A stretch of DNA of 64,000 nt from a virus. Below the pieces are notes generated by a model, which searched no databases, had not been told where the DNA came from, and saw nothing but the letters and a program-made list of their open reading frames with translations. Location of the stretch: positions 1-64,000 of IMG/VR virus record IMGVR_UViG_3300030202_001345. One strand, given 5' to 3'. Numbering within the stretch: position 1 is the first letter of the stretch; each line of letters opens with the position of its first letter. A program made the position numbers and the translations under genes. This document shows, in pieces, positions 7,580 to 18,294 of the stretch.

Positions 7580-9276
7580 ATTGGAATAACAATTGGATAA
7601 AAGATGTAGATTACCCTGCGTGGGGAGATACTGATGTATATAAAAAAACTATTACTGGAGGTTATTTATTAGAAGATGAAACTCCAGCTGACGCTTATAA
7701 ACGTGTTTGTAAAACTGTAGCAAGAAGATTAAATCGTCCAGAGCTTTGTGATATATTTTATGAATACATTTGGAACGGTTGGTTGTGCTTAGCGTCTCCA
7801 GTTTTATCTAATACAGGTACTGATAGAGGTTTACCTATTAGTTGCTTTGGTATTGACGTTGCTGATAGCATTCATGACATTGGTACTAAAAATTTAGAGA
7901 TGATGCTACTCGCTAAACACGGCGGTGGAGTTGGTATCGGTATAAATCAAATAAGACCCGCCGGAGCTAAAATAACAGGAAATGGAACAAGTGATGGCGT
8001 TGTGCCGTTTTGTAAAATATACGATTCAACAATACTTGCCACTAATCAAGGATCTGTCAGACGAGGAGCTGCATCAGTTAATATTAACATTGATCACCCC
8101 GATTTCGAAGAGTGGCTCGAGATACGTGAACCCAAAGGAGACATTAATAGACAATCACTTAACCTGCACCAATGCGCTGTTGTCGGTGATAAGTTTATGC
8201 GAAAACTTGAACAAGGAGATGGACAAGCTAGAAAACGTTGGGGAAAATTACTTCAAAAGCGTAAAGCGACTGGAGAACCTTACATCTTATTTAAAGGGAA
8301 TACAAATAAGAATAACCCCAGCGCATACAAAGATAACGGATTAAAAGTACATATGACTAACATATGTTCTGAAATAGTTTTACACACAGATGAGTCACAT
8401 AGTTTTGTATGTTGTTTGTCTTCTTTAAACTTAGCTAAATACGATGAGTGGAAAAATACAAATATTATTTATGACAGCATATGGTTCCTTGATGGAGTGC
8501 TTGAAGAGTTTATACAAAAAGCTAAAGGCAAAATTGGTTTTGCCAACTCAGTACGTTCCGCAGAAAAGGGTCGCGCCCTCGGGCTTGGTGTTCTTGGTTG
8601 GCATACCTATCTCCAGGAAAAAAGCATTGCTTTTGAAGGTTTACCAGCTCAGTTTGAAACTAGGAAAATATTTTCGCAAATTAAAATTGAAAGTGAAAGA
8701 GCTAGTATGGACCTTGCAGAGATATATGGAGAACCTTTATGGTGTGCTGGAACTGGTTTTCGTAATACCCACTTACGTGCTATTGCTCCTACTGTTAGCA
8801 ACAGCAAACTTAGTGGAAACATCTCACCAGGCATTGAACCGTGGGCTGCAAATGTTTTCACGGAGCAATCTGCTAAAGGTACTTTCATACGTAAAAATCC
8901 TACACTTGAAAAATTATTGGAAGAAAAAGGATTAAATACAAGGTATGTATGGGATAAAATATTATCTGACGGAGGTTCAGTGCAAGATATAAAAGAGTTA
9001 GACGAAGAAACAAAAGAAGTTTTTAAAACGTTTAAAGAAATAAATCAACTAGAGTTAGTAAGACAAGCTGGTTTGCGACAACAATATATAGATCAATCTG
9101 TTAGTTTGAATCTAGCTTTTCCTAGTCAGTCATCACCTAAGTGGTTAAACAAAGTTCATTTTGATGCTTGGAAGAAAGGTGTTAAAACTTTATACTATAT
9201 GAGAACAGAGTCTGTACTACGTGGTGATATAGCTGATAAAGCAACTAGTGAAGATTGTGTTGCTTGTGACGGATAG
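7576..9276 (+). CDS. nrdA: ribonucleotide reductase large (alpha) subunit
   Basis: A 566-aa class I catalytic subunit. The first active-site Cys is in LPISCFG near residue 90, the NICSE motif (Cys and Glu) and the paired Cys in FVCCLSSLNL lie mid-protein, and the C-terminal redox pair is CVACDG at the very end. There is no N-terminal ATP cone, so it is a short phage form without the usual overall activity site and should not be shut off by dATP. It is the last gene before the convergent terminator. Confidence 0.95.
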   Translation: MNWNNNWIKDVDYPAWGDTDVYKKTITGGYLLEDETPADAYKRVCKTVARRLNRPELCDIFYEYIWNGWLCLASPVLSNTGTDRGLPISCFGIDVADSIHDIGTKNLEMMLLAKHGGGVGIGINQIRPAGAKITGNGTSDGVVPFCKIYDSTILATNQGSVRRGAASVNINIDHPDFEEWLEIREPKGDINRQSLNLHQCAVVGDKFMRKLEQGDGQARKRWGKLLQKRKATGEPYILFKGNTNKNNPSAYKDNGLKVHMTNICSEIVLHTDESHSFVCCLSSLNLAKYDEWKNTNIIYDSIWFLDGVLEEFIQKAKGKIGFANSVRSAEKGRALGLGVLGWHTYLQEKSIAFEGLPAQFETRKIFSQIKIESERASMDLAEIYGEPLWCAGTGFRNTHLRAIAPTVSNSKLSGNISPGIEPWAANVFTEQSAKGTFIRKNPTLEKLLEEKGLNTRYVWDKILSDGGSVQDIKELDEETKEVFKTFKEINQLELVRQAGLRQQYIDQSVSLNLAFPSQSSPKWLNKVHFDAWKKGVKTLYYMRTESVLRGDIADKATSEDCVACDG

Positions 9277-9296
9277 ATAGTAATTATTAAAAAAGA

Positions 9297-9319
9297 AAAG
9301 GAGGCCTTGAGCCTCCTTT
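9297..9319. terminator. bidirectional terminator hairpin
   Basis: A perfect 9-bp inverted repeat, AAAGGAGGC and GCCTCCTTT, surrounds a 5-base loop. It lies just after nrdA on the plus strand and after the last small minus-strand genes. Poly-A upstream and T-rich sequence downstream let it end transcription from both sides. Confidence 0.8.
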
Positions 9320-9428
9320 CTTATATAGGAACTTTTGGGTATGGTACGCCCATTTTATTGTTGTTCCTTTTGTTTCCTCTGCTTAACAAAGACCGCAGTA
9401 GCCATTACATATTGGACACATATTTATT
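9320..9428. other. convergent intergenic region
   Basis: No convincing gene lies here. The minus strand encodes a 12-residue Cys-rich frame at 9383-9421 (starting MCPICN) and other tiny frames, all too short to claim. The stretch separates the hairpin from the small minus-strand genes. Confidence 0.4.
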
Positions 9429-9506
9429 TTATTTATAGTTTTTAAACATTGATTTGTATAGCAATTTGTTCCAAGCTTGCTTAAACTTGAAAATAAATTT
9501 TCTCAT
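9429..9506 (-). CDS. possible 25-aa basic peptide
   Basis: A very short frame starts with ATG overlapping the TAA of the upstream gene (TAATG). It encodes a basic aromatic peptide (MRKFIFKFKQAWNKLLYKS). Stop-start coupling is the only support. It could be chance. Confidence 0.25.
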   Translation of the reverse strand: MRKFIFKFKQAWNKLLYKSMFKNYK

Positions 9507-9667
9507 TATTTCTTTTTTTCATTTTTTAATTGTATCCATTTAGTTACAGTATAACCTATAGTTACAATAAGTAGTAATACTTTCAGTCCCATTTCTATAT
9601 CTGTGAGTGTGGTTACGCCTAGTGTTGATCCGTTTATTAAGTAAAGTTTTAAGTTTTGTATATCCAT
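9506..9667 (-). CDS. small single-TM protein, holin-like
   Basis: A 53-aa protein with a polar N-terminus, one membrane segment (MGLKVLLLIVTIGYTVTKW, about residues 26-44) and a Lys-rich end (NEKKK). Size and charge layout fit a class II/III holin or a spanin-like accessory. It is the last substantial gene of the late operon, 11 bases downstream of the giant protein gene. Confidence 0.5.
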   Translation of the reverse strand: MDIQNLKLYLINGSTLGVTTLTDIEMGLKVLLLIVTIGYTVTKWIQLKNEKKK

Positions 9668-9678
9668 TGCCTGTTAAT

Positions 9679-12600
9679 TTATTCCCATTCGTCTATATTT
9701 AGAACTGATTCTTTTTTCTTTTTCTTTTTATTCCCTGTTGTATCTCTATCCATACCAAGTTCCCAGTCTTGATAACCCATAAGCATAGAGATTCTTTGCC
9801 ACATTTCTACATCATCAAATAATGCTCCATCTATATTCTGAGCTTTTCTTAAGGCTCTGTCCATAGGCACGTTTGTGGTTGCAGATATTATATTTGCCAA
9901 TGCCATATAAGCCTCGTTGTCTAAACTAAACTCCATGTCATTAAACGCTCCATACTCTGCGGATATAGCAGCGCTTCTTAATTTTCTTGCTTTTGAACCT
10001 ATTGTAGGTGATACGTTTAACACTTCAAATATCGCCGCGTCATAAGCTTTCTTCCCGTCTTTTTCCTGTATTTGTTTTATTTTCATTAACGTGTTTTTAA
10101 CCATAGATGCTGTAGCACCGTATAATCCCATACCTCTCAATAACGAGTCAGCCATACCATTAGCAACTCTACCAGACTTAGCCATTAGCTTATCGTCTGT
10201 TTCATCATCGCCAAACGCAATACCAAACATAGCATTTTGTATAGCGTTAAACATAAGGTTTTGTATAAATCCATAGTAAACTATTTTAGAAGCGTTTGTT
10301 TTCCAATTACCTCTGCCGTTTACTAAATCTAAATAAGCTTTCTTTTGTATTCTCATGTACTGCATAGGTGTGTTAGCAAAAGCTAATATAACCCTACCTA
10401 GATCACTAGCTTGCTGTTGGCTTATTTTATCAGTTCTACTTGACTGTTGAGAGTTTTCAGCTATCTCTCTAAAATCTCTAAAAGCTCTTTCTTCTGCTAC
10501 TTTTTCAGACAAACCTTTTTTCTTATAAGTGTTTAATCTGTTTCTATAAAACGTAGCACCACCAGAAGCTATAGCAAAACTATCTGCATACCTAGTAAAA
10601 ACAAAACCTTTATTTAACATATAGTTTATTAATCCTCTACCTCCACCGGACTCTGCTATTTCTGATTCAGATATGTTTAACTTTAAACCATTACGTCTAG
10701 AGATTAAATAATCTGAGTTCATTAACTTTAAAAAGTCTTTAGAATATTGAGGCATGTTACCTAAAGCTTTACCAGCAGCCATAGGATTATTATCTGTCCA
10801 GTTAACAAAGTTAATAGATGATATTGTCTGCAACACAGCGGATCTAGTATTTAAGAACATGATAGCACCTACTGAATTATTAATATAGTCAAGTACTTTG
10901 TTTTCTAAATTGTTTCTTGATTTTCTATTTCTACCAGTCTTCATTCTAGATATAGTACCCTCTAAAGCATCTCTATAGCTTTTACCAAAAGCAGCTTGAA
11001 GTTTATTTAAATTAGCTTCACTAAATATTTGATTAACATTTTCTGTCCAACCATACTGCTCTAGATATTCAGATCTTTTTACATCTCTTAATAAATTTCT
11101 AGCATCTAAAGTTAAGTTACCACTAAGCCAATCAGCCTTAGGTGGAGACCAACCAGAGTTTTTAGTAGTTAATAACAATTGATCTGCAAACGCCTCGAGC
11201 TTAGGATTATCTTTAACTAATTTATTTAAGTCTCTTAAATCTGCTTTACTTAAACCAGGAACTTCTAATCCCATCTTAGTCCACATTCTAACTCTTACAG
11301 CTGTTTCGTTAGTGAAACCAGTGTCATTAGTCTTTTTAAGATTTTTAGGTACTACACCTAAGCTTTTTTTCAAAGCTTTAATATCTTGCGCTAGCTTAAC
11401 CTGATCTTTAGAAATCATTTCTTCTGCTTTAGCAAAAGGATCATTTAAATATTTCTTATAAAACTCTTGTTGTTTTTCTCCAACCTTACCTTTACCTAAT
11501 GTTTTATAAAGTAATCCCATAAAGTCTTCAGCACCAGGAGAAACTATGTAATCAAACCTACCTTTTCCTCTGCCTACAACTTCAGCTTTTGCTCTACCAA
11601 ATACTTTATCAGCACCGATGCCTGATTTATTTTGTATTATCTCGTTAAACGTTTTGTTTAGATCAACTTGTTGTAAAGCTAGTTGGACTTTGCTTTTTAC
11701 GTCTATAACATCTAAAACAGATTTAACAGCTTTAACATTTTTTACAGCATCATCTACAAAATAAAAATCATTATAACCTTTAGCAGCCTTATCTAATATC
11801 CAGTTTGACTTTGCTGTTGGGCTACCGTTTTCTAAACCAGTAATATTTTTAAGAGGTATGTCAATACCTATTCCTTTTAAAAACTTATGAATAGCATTAG
11901 CTGACGCTTGAGGTCTTGCTGTTAACACAAACATGTTTTCATTACCAAATTTTCCTATAGCTTTTTTAATTCTTGGAACTAGAGGACCGGGCTTCCCGTC
12001 AATTACTTTATTAAATTCAGAAAAATCGAATTTTGCTCCTTGAGCTTCTAAGGCTTCTGAACGCTTAGCAAATTCTGTAGCATTAAGTTTACCTTTCTTG
12101 CCATTAGGCAACGTGTAAAGTACGTTAGATTTAGATCTAGCTAATGTGTCATCAAAATCGTATACACTTATACCCTTAGTTTCTTTTTTTAATCTTCTAG
12201 CTAAAGCTAAAGCCTTATCTCTATTAGACATGTTGTTTAGTAATTCAGATTTACTAAGATCAATTTGTGATAATGTGCCTGACTTTTTAGCTAAAGCTTT
12301 ATCAGCTTCATATGACTGTTTAGTTTGTTTAGGATTTGCTAATTCATATTTAGCTATTTCTACATTAGGCTTACTAGGTTCTAATGACAACCTACCCATA
12401 GCATCTTGCAGCTGTGGTACTTCTAATTTTCTAACTGATTGACCTAGCTTTTGTGCATTTTGTTGCATTAGCTTGTCATAAAGAGTTTCTTTAAAACCAC
12501 TTTCAACTGTTACGTAATCTTTTAATTGTTTTAAATCTAAAATCATACGAGATAAACCAGCGGTATTAGTTGTGCCACCAAGCTTATCTATAACATCTAA

Positions 12601-15600
12601 ATATTTTTTAAACGATATAACACCTTGATAATCGTTCATTATTTTTCTACCGTCTTTAGCCCACTTACCCTCTACAATAGCCTTAGCTTCTTGCATTGAT
12701 TGTTCTAAAGAAGATTTTAAATGTTCAAGTTTCATTGTGCCTACACTACCTGTTTTTTTAACAGCCATAATAGGAACTAATTGTCTACCATAACCTTGTA
12801 TAGTGCTGGAATTAGCCGCTGCTAAATCATATATAGTTCTTGCCCTTGCTTCAAACTCTGCTGGTGTTTTTGCATCATATAGATACTTTTGTTTAATGAC
12901 GCCCATAGCATAATACACATCTGCCTTGTAAGCATTATCGCTTGCATTTATATATTTTTTAAGTGCGCTTAAGTCATTAGTATCAAAATACTTTTTTAAA
13001 GCATTTTTTTGTTGAGACTCAGTCATGAAATCTCCTGGTTTTATATTATCAAATACTTCACCTAAATATTTTTCACCAAGATTATCAATTATTCTTTTGT
13101 ATTGGTTTTTACTAACAGGGCTTTCTGACATTAAATTACCATCTGTAGTTATTTTAGCACCATCAGGACCAACATTTCTACCAGTGCCTCTACTGCTACT
13201 ACCAAACGATTGCAATAAAGTTTCTTTAGTTTTCAAAAAGTCTGGTAAATTTTTAGGATAATATTTTGCTAAGTCTTCTATGTTTTTAAAGAAACCTTCT
13301 ATTCTAGCTGTGTCAAATAAAGAAATATCACCTTGAGTGCTACGCATTGATTTGCCAGTTACTCCGTCTATAATGTTTTCTATCTTAACACCCTTTGGCG
13401 CACCACTAGCTTCAGCTATTTTCATATCAGCTTTAGGAGCTTTTTTAAATGTAGGTGCTTCTGTTTTACCACGAGCAGCCTCTGACTCAGACATTTTAAT
13501 AGACTCAGTCTCTATGAACTTAGCAACATCTGGATATAATTTTCTAAATCCTTCTGGATCTCTTGAGTAATTAGCAAAGGCTGTAAATACTTTTTCTATA
13601 CTACTTAAAGTTTTTGGCTTGTTAGGCGCGTTTAAAATAACTTGAGCCATGCGTGGATTTTTACCATCAGCCAAGTCTCTAATAACAGAATTAGATTCAG
13701 GTCCTGTACCTTGAGCTTCTCTAGCTACTTTGTTTTTTAATCCTCTAAAAACTAATTCAGTTAAACCTTTTATAGTTTGTACTTGTGCATCTCTATATAA
13801 AGCACCAGCTGGTTCTTTTAATATATCTTGTATATCTTTTATACTAAGATCTTTTCTTAATTCCCAGTTGCCACTATTGTTTTTTCTATATAATAATTTT
13901 TTAAGATTGTTTGGTACACCTGTTGCCTTGCCACCAGCTGTAAATCCTTCTGGTATTATATTTAAAACAGCTTGCGCGTTTTTATTTAGATCCGATCTTA
14001 ATTGTCTAAAACCTTCTATTGCAACTTTAGGTAAATTACGTTTTGGACTTGTAAACCACTCAGCTAGTGGATTACCTTTTGAATCTACAATACCATATGT
14101 TTCAGCAAGTAACTTAGCTTCAGCTTCAGTTAAACGCAAAGACTTATAGGTTTCCTTAGACATGTCTCTATTACTTATATCCTTTTGCATTTCAGGTATA
14201 AGATCTTTTTGAACATCTATAGTTAAATCTAATTCTCTAGGATCTGTTTTCTTAACTCTAGGTTTTGGTTTAGGCGCGTCTAAGTTTTCAGCTTTAAAAC
14301 CTCCAGTATCTGCAATACCCCTAATATTACTAATGTCTTCGTTAATACGCTTAGTCATGTCTAACCCAGCTTCCTCGTATATTTCTTTTCTACGAGATTT
14401 AATTGTATTACCAAGGTATGTCATTACCTCTGTGCTACCGTCGTAGTTATCCAGCATACCAGTCTTTCTACCTTTTGCTACTCCTAAAAGTTGATATACT
14501 AAAACATCTGTTATAGCGCTTTGTTGTACGTCACCTAGCTTAGTACTAAAACCTAAAGCTTGATTTATTAAAGCTTGATTATCTTTAATTAAATCATAAA
14601 TATCTTTACCGTAATCACCAGATTTGTTTTTAATATTTTCTGCTAATTCTCTATTACGTTGTTGTTGAGTTTTTAAAAGCTCTTGACCAGCTTTATCTAA
14701 GTTTAATTTTTGTCCGGTTTGAGTGTTAATAAGATCGTATACTTTACCGCCTTTTTGTTTTTGTATTTTAATATCTTTAAAACGCTGTATCATACCAGGA
14801 CTGTATTCACCAGATCCTACGCTTTGTCCATATCTACTTAAAAAATTTATTACTTTTTGTGGTGTGTTTAGATCTGGCAATAAGCCTTTCATTGGTGTGT
14901 CTCCAAGTGTTTTTTCTAAAGAACCATAAATATCTTGTACTATTTTTCCAAATACATTATTAGTAACAATGCTTTCGTAGTTTTTAGGATCTCTTAATAA
15001 ATCTACAACAGCAGCCGTATACTCTTCATTAAAACTATTTTTATCCTGTATTTTTTCGTATGCTTTTTCAACAGCACTTTTTAAACCTCCTTTTATATTT
15101 TTAATACCAAATTGCCAGTCTACACCGTTAAGTGTTTTAGATATGTTTCTTGCTAAACTACCAGACAAGCCAACATCGTTTTTAAATTGTTGTCTCATCA
15201 TTGTGTGAAATATCTCATGAGGCACTGTACCTGGAGTCATCTTGTTTACATTAACTCTAACCAAAGGTGGTTTGCTTCCTCTAAAAACAACTTCTGTTTT
15301 ACCAGATTTATTTAATTTAAAATCAAAAGCAGGTTGATCTGACTTTGTAGCTTTTTTATATTGTCTATTATACTTTTCAAACAAAGACTGAGTATCTGCC
15401 ATTAAAATATCTTTGTTTAAATATCTCTCTCTGTTTTCTGATACCTTTATTTGTTTACTTACTTCTTGATATAACTGTACCTTGTTTATGTATTGGCTAT
15501 CATTTTTTTCAAGGTCACTTCTTTTGCCTTTACTTTCCATCTTCATAATGTCAATAAGTAATTCCATTTGAAGATTCTTTTTACCCTGCATTGTTAAAGC

Positions 15601-18288
15601 AAAATCTGCCTTACGAGACTTACCAGTTGCCATGTGGCTGAAACCAATTAAACTAAATTGTATTGTTTCCATTAAAGCATGCTTAGCCCAGTCAGACATG
15701 TTACCATATTTTTCTTCGACAAATGTTTGCATGTCAGTTTGGCCTAACATAGATTGAACCATTGCTTCTAAAGGCGCAGCAGTTTGAGCACCGGCAGCAC
15801 CACCAAGTCCAGAGTAAAAACCTTTTTCTATAAAAGGATTAAAAACAGCGTACTCTCCTTTAAATATATTTGTTGGCAATACTTTTCTCATAGCAGCACC
15901 ACCCAATACAAATCCAAAACCAGCACCAACCGGCATGTCAACACCAAACAAAGGATCCAACGCTGCCATTTTAGCTTCTTCTTGTAAACCTAATATACCT
16001 AAAGCTTGCAGCTTTTGAAAAGCACTACCACTTACCTGTGTTAAACCTTTTGATTTAGAATAAGCATCAACAGTCATTTTAGCTCTTCTCGCCCTAGCCG
16101 CAACAACTGCTTGTGATAAAGGTGTTACGCTATTTTTACCTGTTTTAGCTAAATACGTAACGTTTTTTAATTTACTTAAATATCTTCCTGTTCCTAAAAA
16201 ATTTCCAGTACCACCTGTTAAATAAGTAACAGCAGCAAGTTCAGCAATCATAGGGACAAAACCTCCCATACCGCGTACTAGTTCTTCTCCAAAACCTACT
16301 TCAAAAGCTTCTTCTTGTTCTGTGGTAAGCTCTATTGGTTTTTCACCTTCTTCTAACGTAGAATTAATATTACTAATTAAGTCTTGAGTTCGGTTTAATA
16401 CGTCTCTGGTAGTTTCTATTTCAATAGCCTCACCTCCGAAAGTAGGTAAAGCCTCACCAAGACCTTCTACAAAATTCATTATCATGTTTCCGTTTAGCGC
16501 TAAATCATTTGCGCTTAGAGAACCTGGATCTACATTTAATAAATATAATTCTTTCCAGGCTTCACGTTGTACTTCTAATCTTTTTTGTGTTTCTTTAAAG
16601 TTAGCAACAGTTGCGTTTAAACCTCTAGCGTCTGGAGCACCTTCAATTCCTGATATTTCTTTTAAATCTTTTATTTCTTTATCAGCGCTATAGCCACCAT
16701 AAAATTGATTGTAACCTTTTAATGAACCTAACCAGGGGTCAATACCTCTTGACAGCTTCATCATGTCTTTCATCTTAACACCTCTAACAACATAAAAATC
16801 TCCTCCAGTACCACTAGCTTCTAGGTTTGGTTTATAACCATACTGTTTTAATTTTTCTAATTGCTTTGAGAAACTTACTCTTATATCAAATTTAATATCG
16901 TTTATATCTTTTTTAAACTCTCCGTACTCCATGTTAAACACATTGTACTTGGATTTAACAGTAGCAAAATCATTGTTCTTCATTATTTCTTGAAGATTTA
17001 CTTTTGCTATATTATACTTATCGGTTAAGTCTTCTTCATCTCTTACTATTATACCACCCTCTTCACCAACCGGTACTATTCTTCTTCTACCTGTTTCTAG
17101 ATCAAATAAAAATTTAGTATTTTTACCAAATATTTCTTTCATCAATAGATCTCTTCTTGCTTCTAGTTTTTTGATTTCATTAACAGTGCCTCCATACTCT
17201 CCGTAACCTAAGTTTTGAAAGTTTTCATTAAGAGTTATTTCCTTGTTTATAAGTGAGGCATTTATACTTGCTAGTTCTTTTTCTTTAGGATTTACAATTT
17301 CTTGTATTTGTTGAATTTTTAAATTTTGTAAAGCTAGTGAGCTGTTTTCGTTCTCTAGTAATGGTAAGTATTGTTGCTCATAAACTCTATCAAAATTATC
17401 TTTTACTTCGTTTAATTGAATATCTTCTATTATGCTATTTACTTTTTTAGTTATTTGATATTCAGGTAAATAACCACCATTATCTTTATATAATTGTGAA
17501 ACGTTTTTTCTAACATATTTTTGAAAGTCAGCAGATTTAGATCCTTTCATTATACTATTTATAGGCATATAAGAATCAACACTAAGATCTTCTTCATCTA
17601 AAAAATCTATTTTCAATTGAGGTATGTTAGTTAAAACTTCTTCTTCAAAAACTTCCACGTTTTGATTAAATTGTTTTTGAGCCTCTGAATCAAAATTTAA
17701 TTTTAAAAATTCGTTTATTTGCCCTTCACCAGTGTGAGTAGGTTTGTCTATTAAACCTACCGCTTGACCTAACCTTAATGCTAAACCGGTAGCATTAATA
17801 CCACCACCTGGGGGTGATGGCCCTTCATAATACTCTGGGTTTAAAGCTACTTCTATTTTGTTTCCATTTAAAGCTTCTATACCAATTCTACTAGAACCTC
17901 TTTTTGTAAAGCTAAATCCTCCATTTTCTCCACCATACAATGTATTATACGCATTGACTAAGTCCTGCGTATCTTGTGATTTAAAATCTGGAATTTCAAT
18001 TATATCAGTATATTTTCTATCTTCAGGTATAACAACCTCTGTTTTACTAGGTGTTACAACTTCCCACTCATCAATATTTAATTCCGATGAAGAGTTTTCC
18101 GAATCTGATTCCATATTCTCGGATGCTACCGGGGTTATTGGTGTTACAGTCGCATCCTCTGCCACAACACCTTCTGCTTTTTTTGAGTAACCTAGGTTAG
18201 CTGCTTCAGTTTCCCAATCGTCACCAAACATATCTTTTAAAGATTGTACAGTTACCTCGTTACCATCTCCATCTATGTATATTTCCAT
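9679..18288 (-). CDS. giant 2869-aa internal virion/polyvalent protein
   Basis: The largest gene in the window. Visible parts are an acidic, low-complexity N-terminus, Ala/Gly-rich hydrophobic helices near residues 690-880, a zinc-peptidase-like motif PHEIFHTM near residue 1025, and a HAD phosphatase-like domain near 2040-2175 (VYDFDDTLARS, then VLTARPQ, then FYFVDD). Long Lys/Glu-rich helical stretches lie between, and the C-terminal third has membrane-like helices. The motif LNIDEWE occurs at residues 70-76 and again as the last seven residues. Giant proteins at this position in podoviruses are carried in the capsid and ejected into the cell. That role, and enzyme activity, are inferred. 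No RNA polymerase signature was found. Confidence 0.7.
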   Translation of the reverse strand: MEIYIDGDGNEVTVQSLKDMFGDDWETEAANLGYSKKAEGVVAEDATVTPITPVASENMESDSENSSSELNIDEWEVVTPSKTEVVIPEDRKYTDIIEIPDFKSQDTQDLVNAYNTLYGGENGGFSFTKRGSSRIGIEALNGNKIEVALNPEYYEGPSPPGGGINATGLALRLGQAVGLIDKPTHTGEGQINEFLKLNFDSEAQKQFNQNVEVFEEEVLTNIPQLKIDFLDEEDLSVDSYMPINSIMKGSKSADFQKYVRKNVSQLYKDNGGYLPEYQITKKVNSIIEDIQLNEVKDNFDRVYEQQYLPLLENENSSLALQNLKIQQIQEIVNPKEKELASINASLINKEITLNENFQNLGYGEYGGTVNEIKKLEARRDLLMKEIFGKNTKFLFDLETGRRRIVPVGEEGGIIVRDEEDLTDKYNIAKVNLQEIMKNNDFATVKSKYNVFNMEYGEFKKDINDIKFDIRVSFSKQLEKLKQYGYKPNLEASGTGGDFYVVRGVKMKDMMKLSRGIDPWLGSLKGYNQFYGGYSADKEIKDLKEISGIEGAPDARGLNATVANFKETQKRLEVQREAWKELYLLNVDPGSLSANDLALNGNMIMNFVEGLGEALPTFGGEAIEIETTRDVLNRTQDLISNINSTLEEGEKPIELTTEQEEAFEVGFGEELVRGMGGFVPMIAELAAVTYLTGGTGNFLGTGRYLSKLKNVTYLAKTGKNSVTPLSQAVVAARARRAKMTVDAYSKSKGLTQVSGSAFQKLQALGILGLQEEAKMAALDPLFGVDMPVGAGFGFVLGGAAMRKVLPTNIFKGEYAVFNPFIEKGFYSGLGGAAGAQTAAPLEAMVQSMLGQTDMQTFVEEKYGNMSDWAKHALMETIQFSLIGFSHMATGKSRKADFALTMQGKKNLQMELLIDIMKMESKGKRSDLEKNDSQYINKVQLYQEVSKQIKVSENRERYLNKDILMADTQSLFEKYNRQYKKATKSDQPAFDFKLNKSGKTEVVFRGSKPPLVRVNVNKMTPGTVPHEIFHTMMRQQFKNDVGLSGSLARNISKTLNGVDWQFGIKNIKGGLKSAVEKAYEKIQDKNSFNEEYTAAVVDLLRDPKNYESIVTNNVFGKIVQDIYGSLEKTLGDTPMKGLLPDLNTPQKVINFLSRYGQSVGSGEYSPGMIQRFKDIKIQKQKGGKVYDLINTQTGQKLNLDKAGQELLKTQQQRNRELAENIKNKSGDYGKDIYDLIKDNQALINQALGFSTKLGDVQQSAITDVLVYQLLGVAKGRKTGMLDNYDGSTEVMTYLGNTIKSRRKEIYEEAGLDMTKRINEDISNIRGIADTGGFKAENLDAPKPKPRVKKTDPRELDLTIDVQKDLIPEMQKDISNRDMSKETYKSLRLTEAEAKLLAETYGIVDSKGNPLAEWFTSPKRNLPKVAIEGFRQLRSDLNKNAQAVLNIIPEGFTAGGKATGVPNNLKKLLYRKNNSGNWELRKDLSIKDIQDILKEPAGALYRDAQVQTIKGLTELVFRGLKNKVAREAQGTGPESNSVIRDLADGKNPRMAQVILNAPNKPKTLSSIEKVFTAFANYSRDPEGFRKLYPDVAKFIETESIKMSESEAARGKTEAPTFKKAPKADMKIAEASGAPKGVKIENIIDGVTGKSMRSTQGDISLFDTARIEGFFKNIEDLAKYYPKNLPDFLKTKETLLQSFGSSSRGTGRNVGPDGAKITTDGNLMSESPVSKNQYKRIIDNLGEKYLGEVFDNIKPGDFMTESQQKNALKKYFDTNDLSALKKYINASDNAYKADVYYAMGVIKQKYLYDAKTPAEFEARARTIYDLAAANSSTIQGYGRQLVPIMAVKKTGSVGTMKLEHLKSSLEQSMQEAKAIVEGKWAKDGRKIMNDYQGVISFKKYLDVIDKLGGTTNTAGLSRMILDLKQLKDYVTVESGFKETLYDKLMQQNAQKLGQSVRKLEVPQLQDAMGRLSLEPSKPNVEIAKYELANPKQTKQSYEADKALAKKSGTLSQIDLSKSELLNNMSNRDKALALARRLKKETKGISVYDFDDTLARSKSNVLYTLPNGKKGKLNATEFAKRSEALEAQGAKFDFSEFNKVIDGKPGPLVPRIKKAIGKFGNENMFVLTARPQASANAIHKFLKGIGIDIPLKNITGLENGSPTAKSNWILDKAAKGYNDFYFVDDAVKNVKAVKSVLDVIDVKSKVQLALQQVDLNKTFNEIIQNKSGIGADKVFGRAKAEVVGRGKGRFDYIVSPGAEDFMGLLYKTLGKGKVGEKQQEFYKKYLNDPFAKAEEMISKDQVKLAQDIKALKKSLGVVPKNLKKTNDTGFTNETAVRVRMWTKMGLEVPGLSKADLRDLNKLVKDNPKLEAFADQLLLTTKNSGWSPPKADWLSGNLTLDARNLLRDVKRSEYLEQYGWTENVNQIFSEANLNKLQAAFGKSYRDALEGTISRMKTGRNRKSRNNLENKVLDYINNSVGAIMFLNTRSAVLQTISSINFVNWTDNNPMAAGKALGNMPQYSKDFLKLMNSDYLISRRNGLKLNISESEIAESGGGRGLINYMLNKGFVFTRYADSFAIASGGATFYRNRLNTYKKKGLSEKVAEERAFRDFREIAENSQQSSRTDKISQQQASDLGRVILAFANTPMQYMRIQKKAYLDLVNGRGNWKTNASKIVYYGFIQNLMFNAIQNAMFGIAFGDDETDDKLMAKSGRVANGMADSLLRGMGLYGATASMVKNTLMKIKQIQEKDGKKAYDAAIFEVLNVSPTIGSKARKLRSAAISAEYGAFNDMEFSLDNEAYMALANIISATTNVPMDRALRKAQNIDGALFDDVEMWQRISMLMGYQDWELGMDRDTTGNKKKKKKESVLNIDEWE

Positions 18289-18294
18289 ATTATA

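Noticed and set aside
8444-8935. 163-aa frame inside nrdA
   Set aside because: It is a shadow of the confident nrdA coding frame, with no start context of its own.
9383-9421. 12-residue Cys-rich peptide frame
   Set aside because: Too short to support; no coupling to a neighbouring gene.
9679-18288. Virion RNA polymerase
   Set aside because: The only D-x-D run (DFDDT) is a HAD motif with matching downstream motifs; no polymerase catalytic signature was found.
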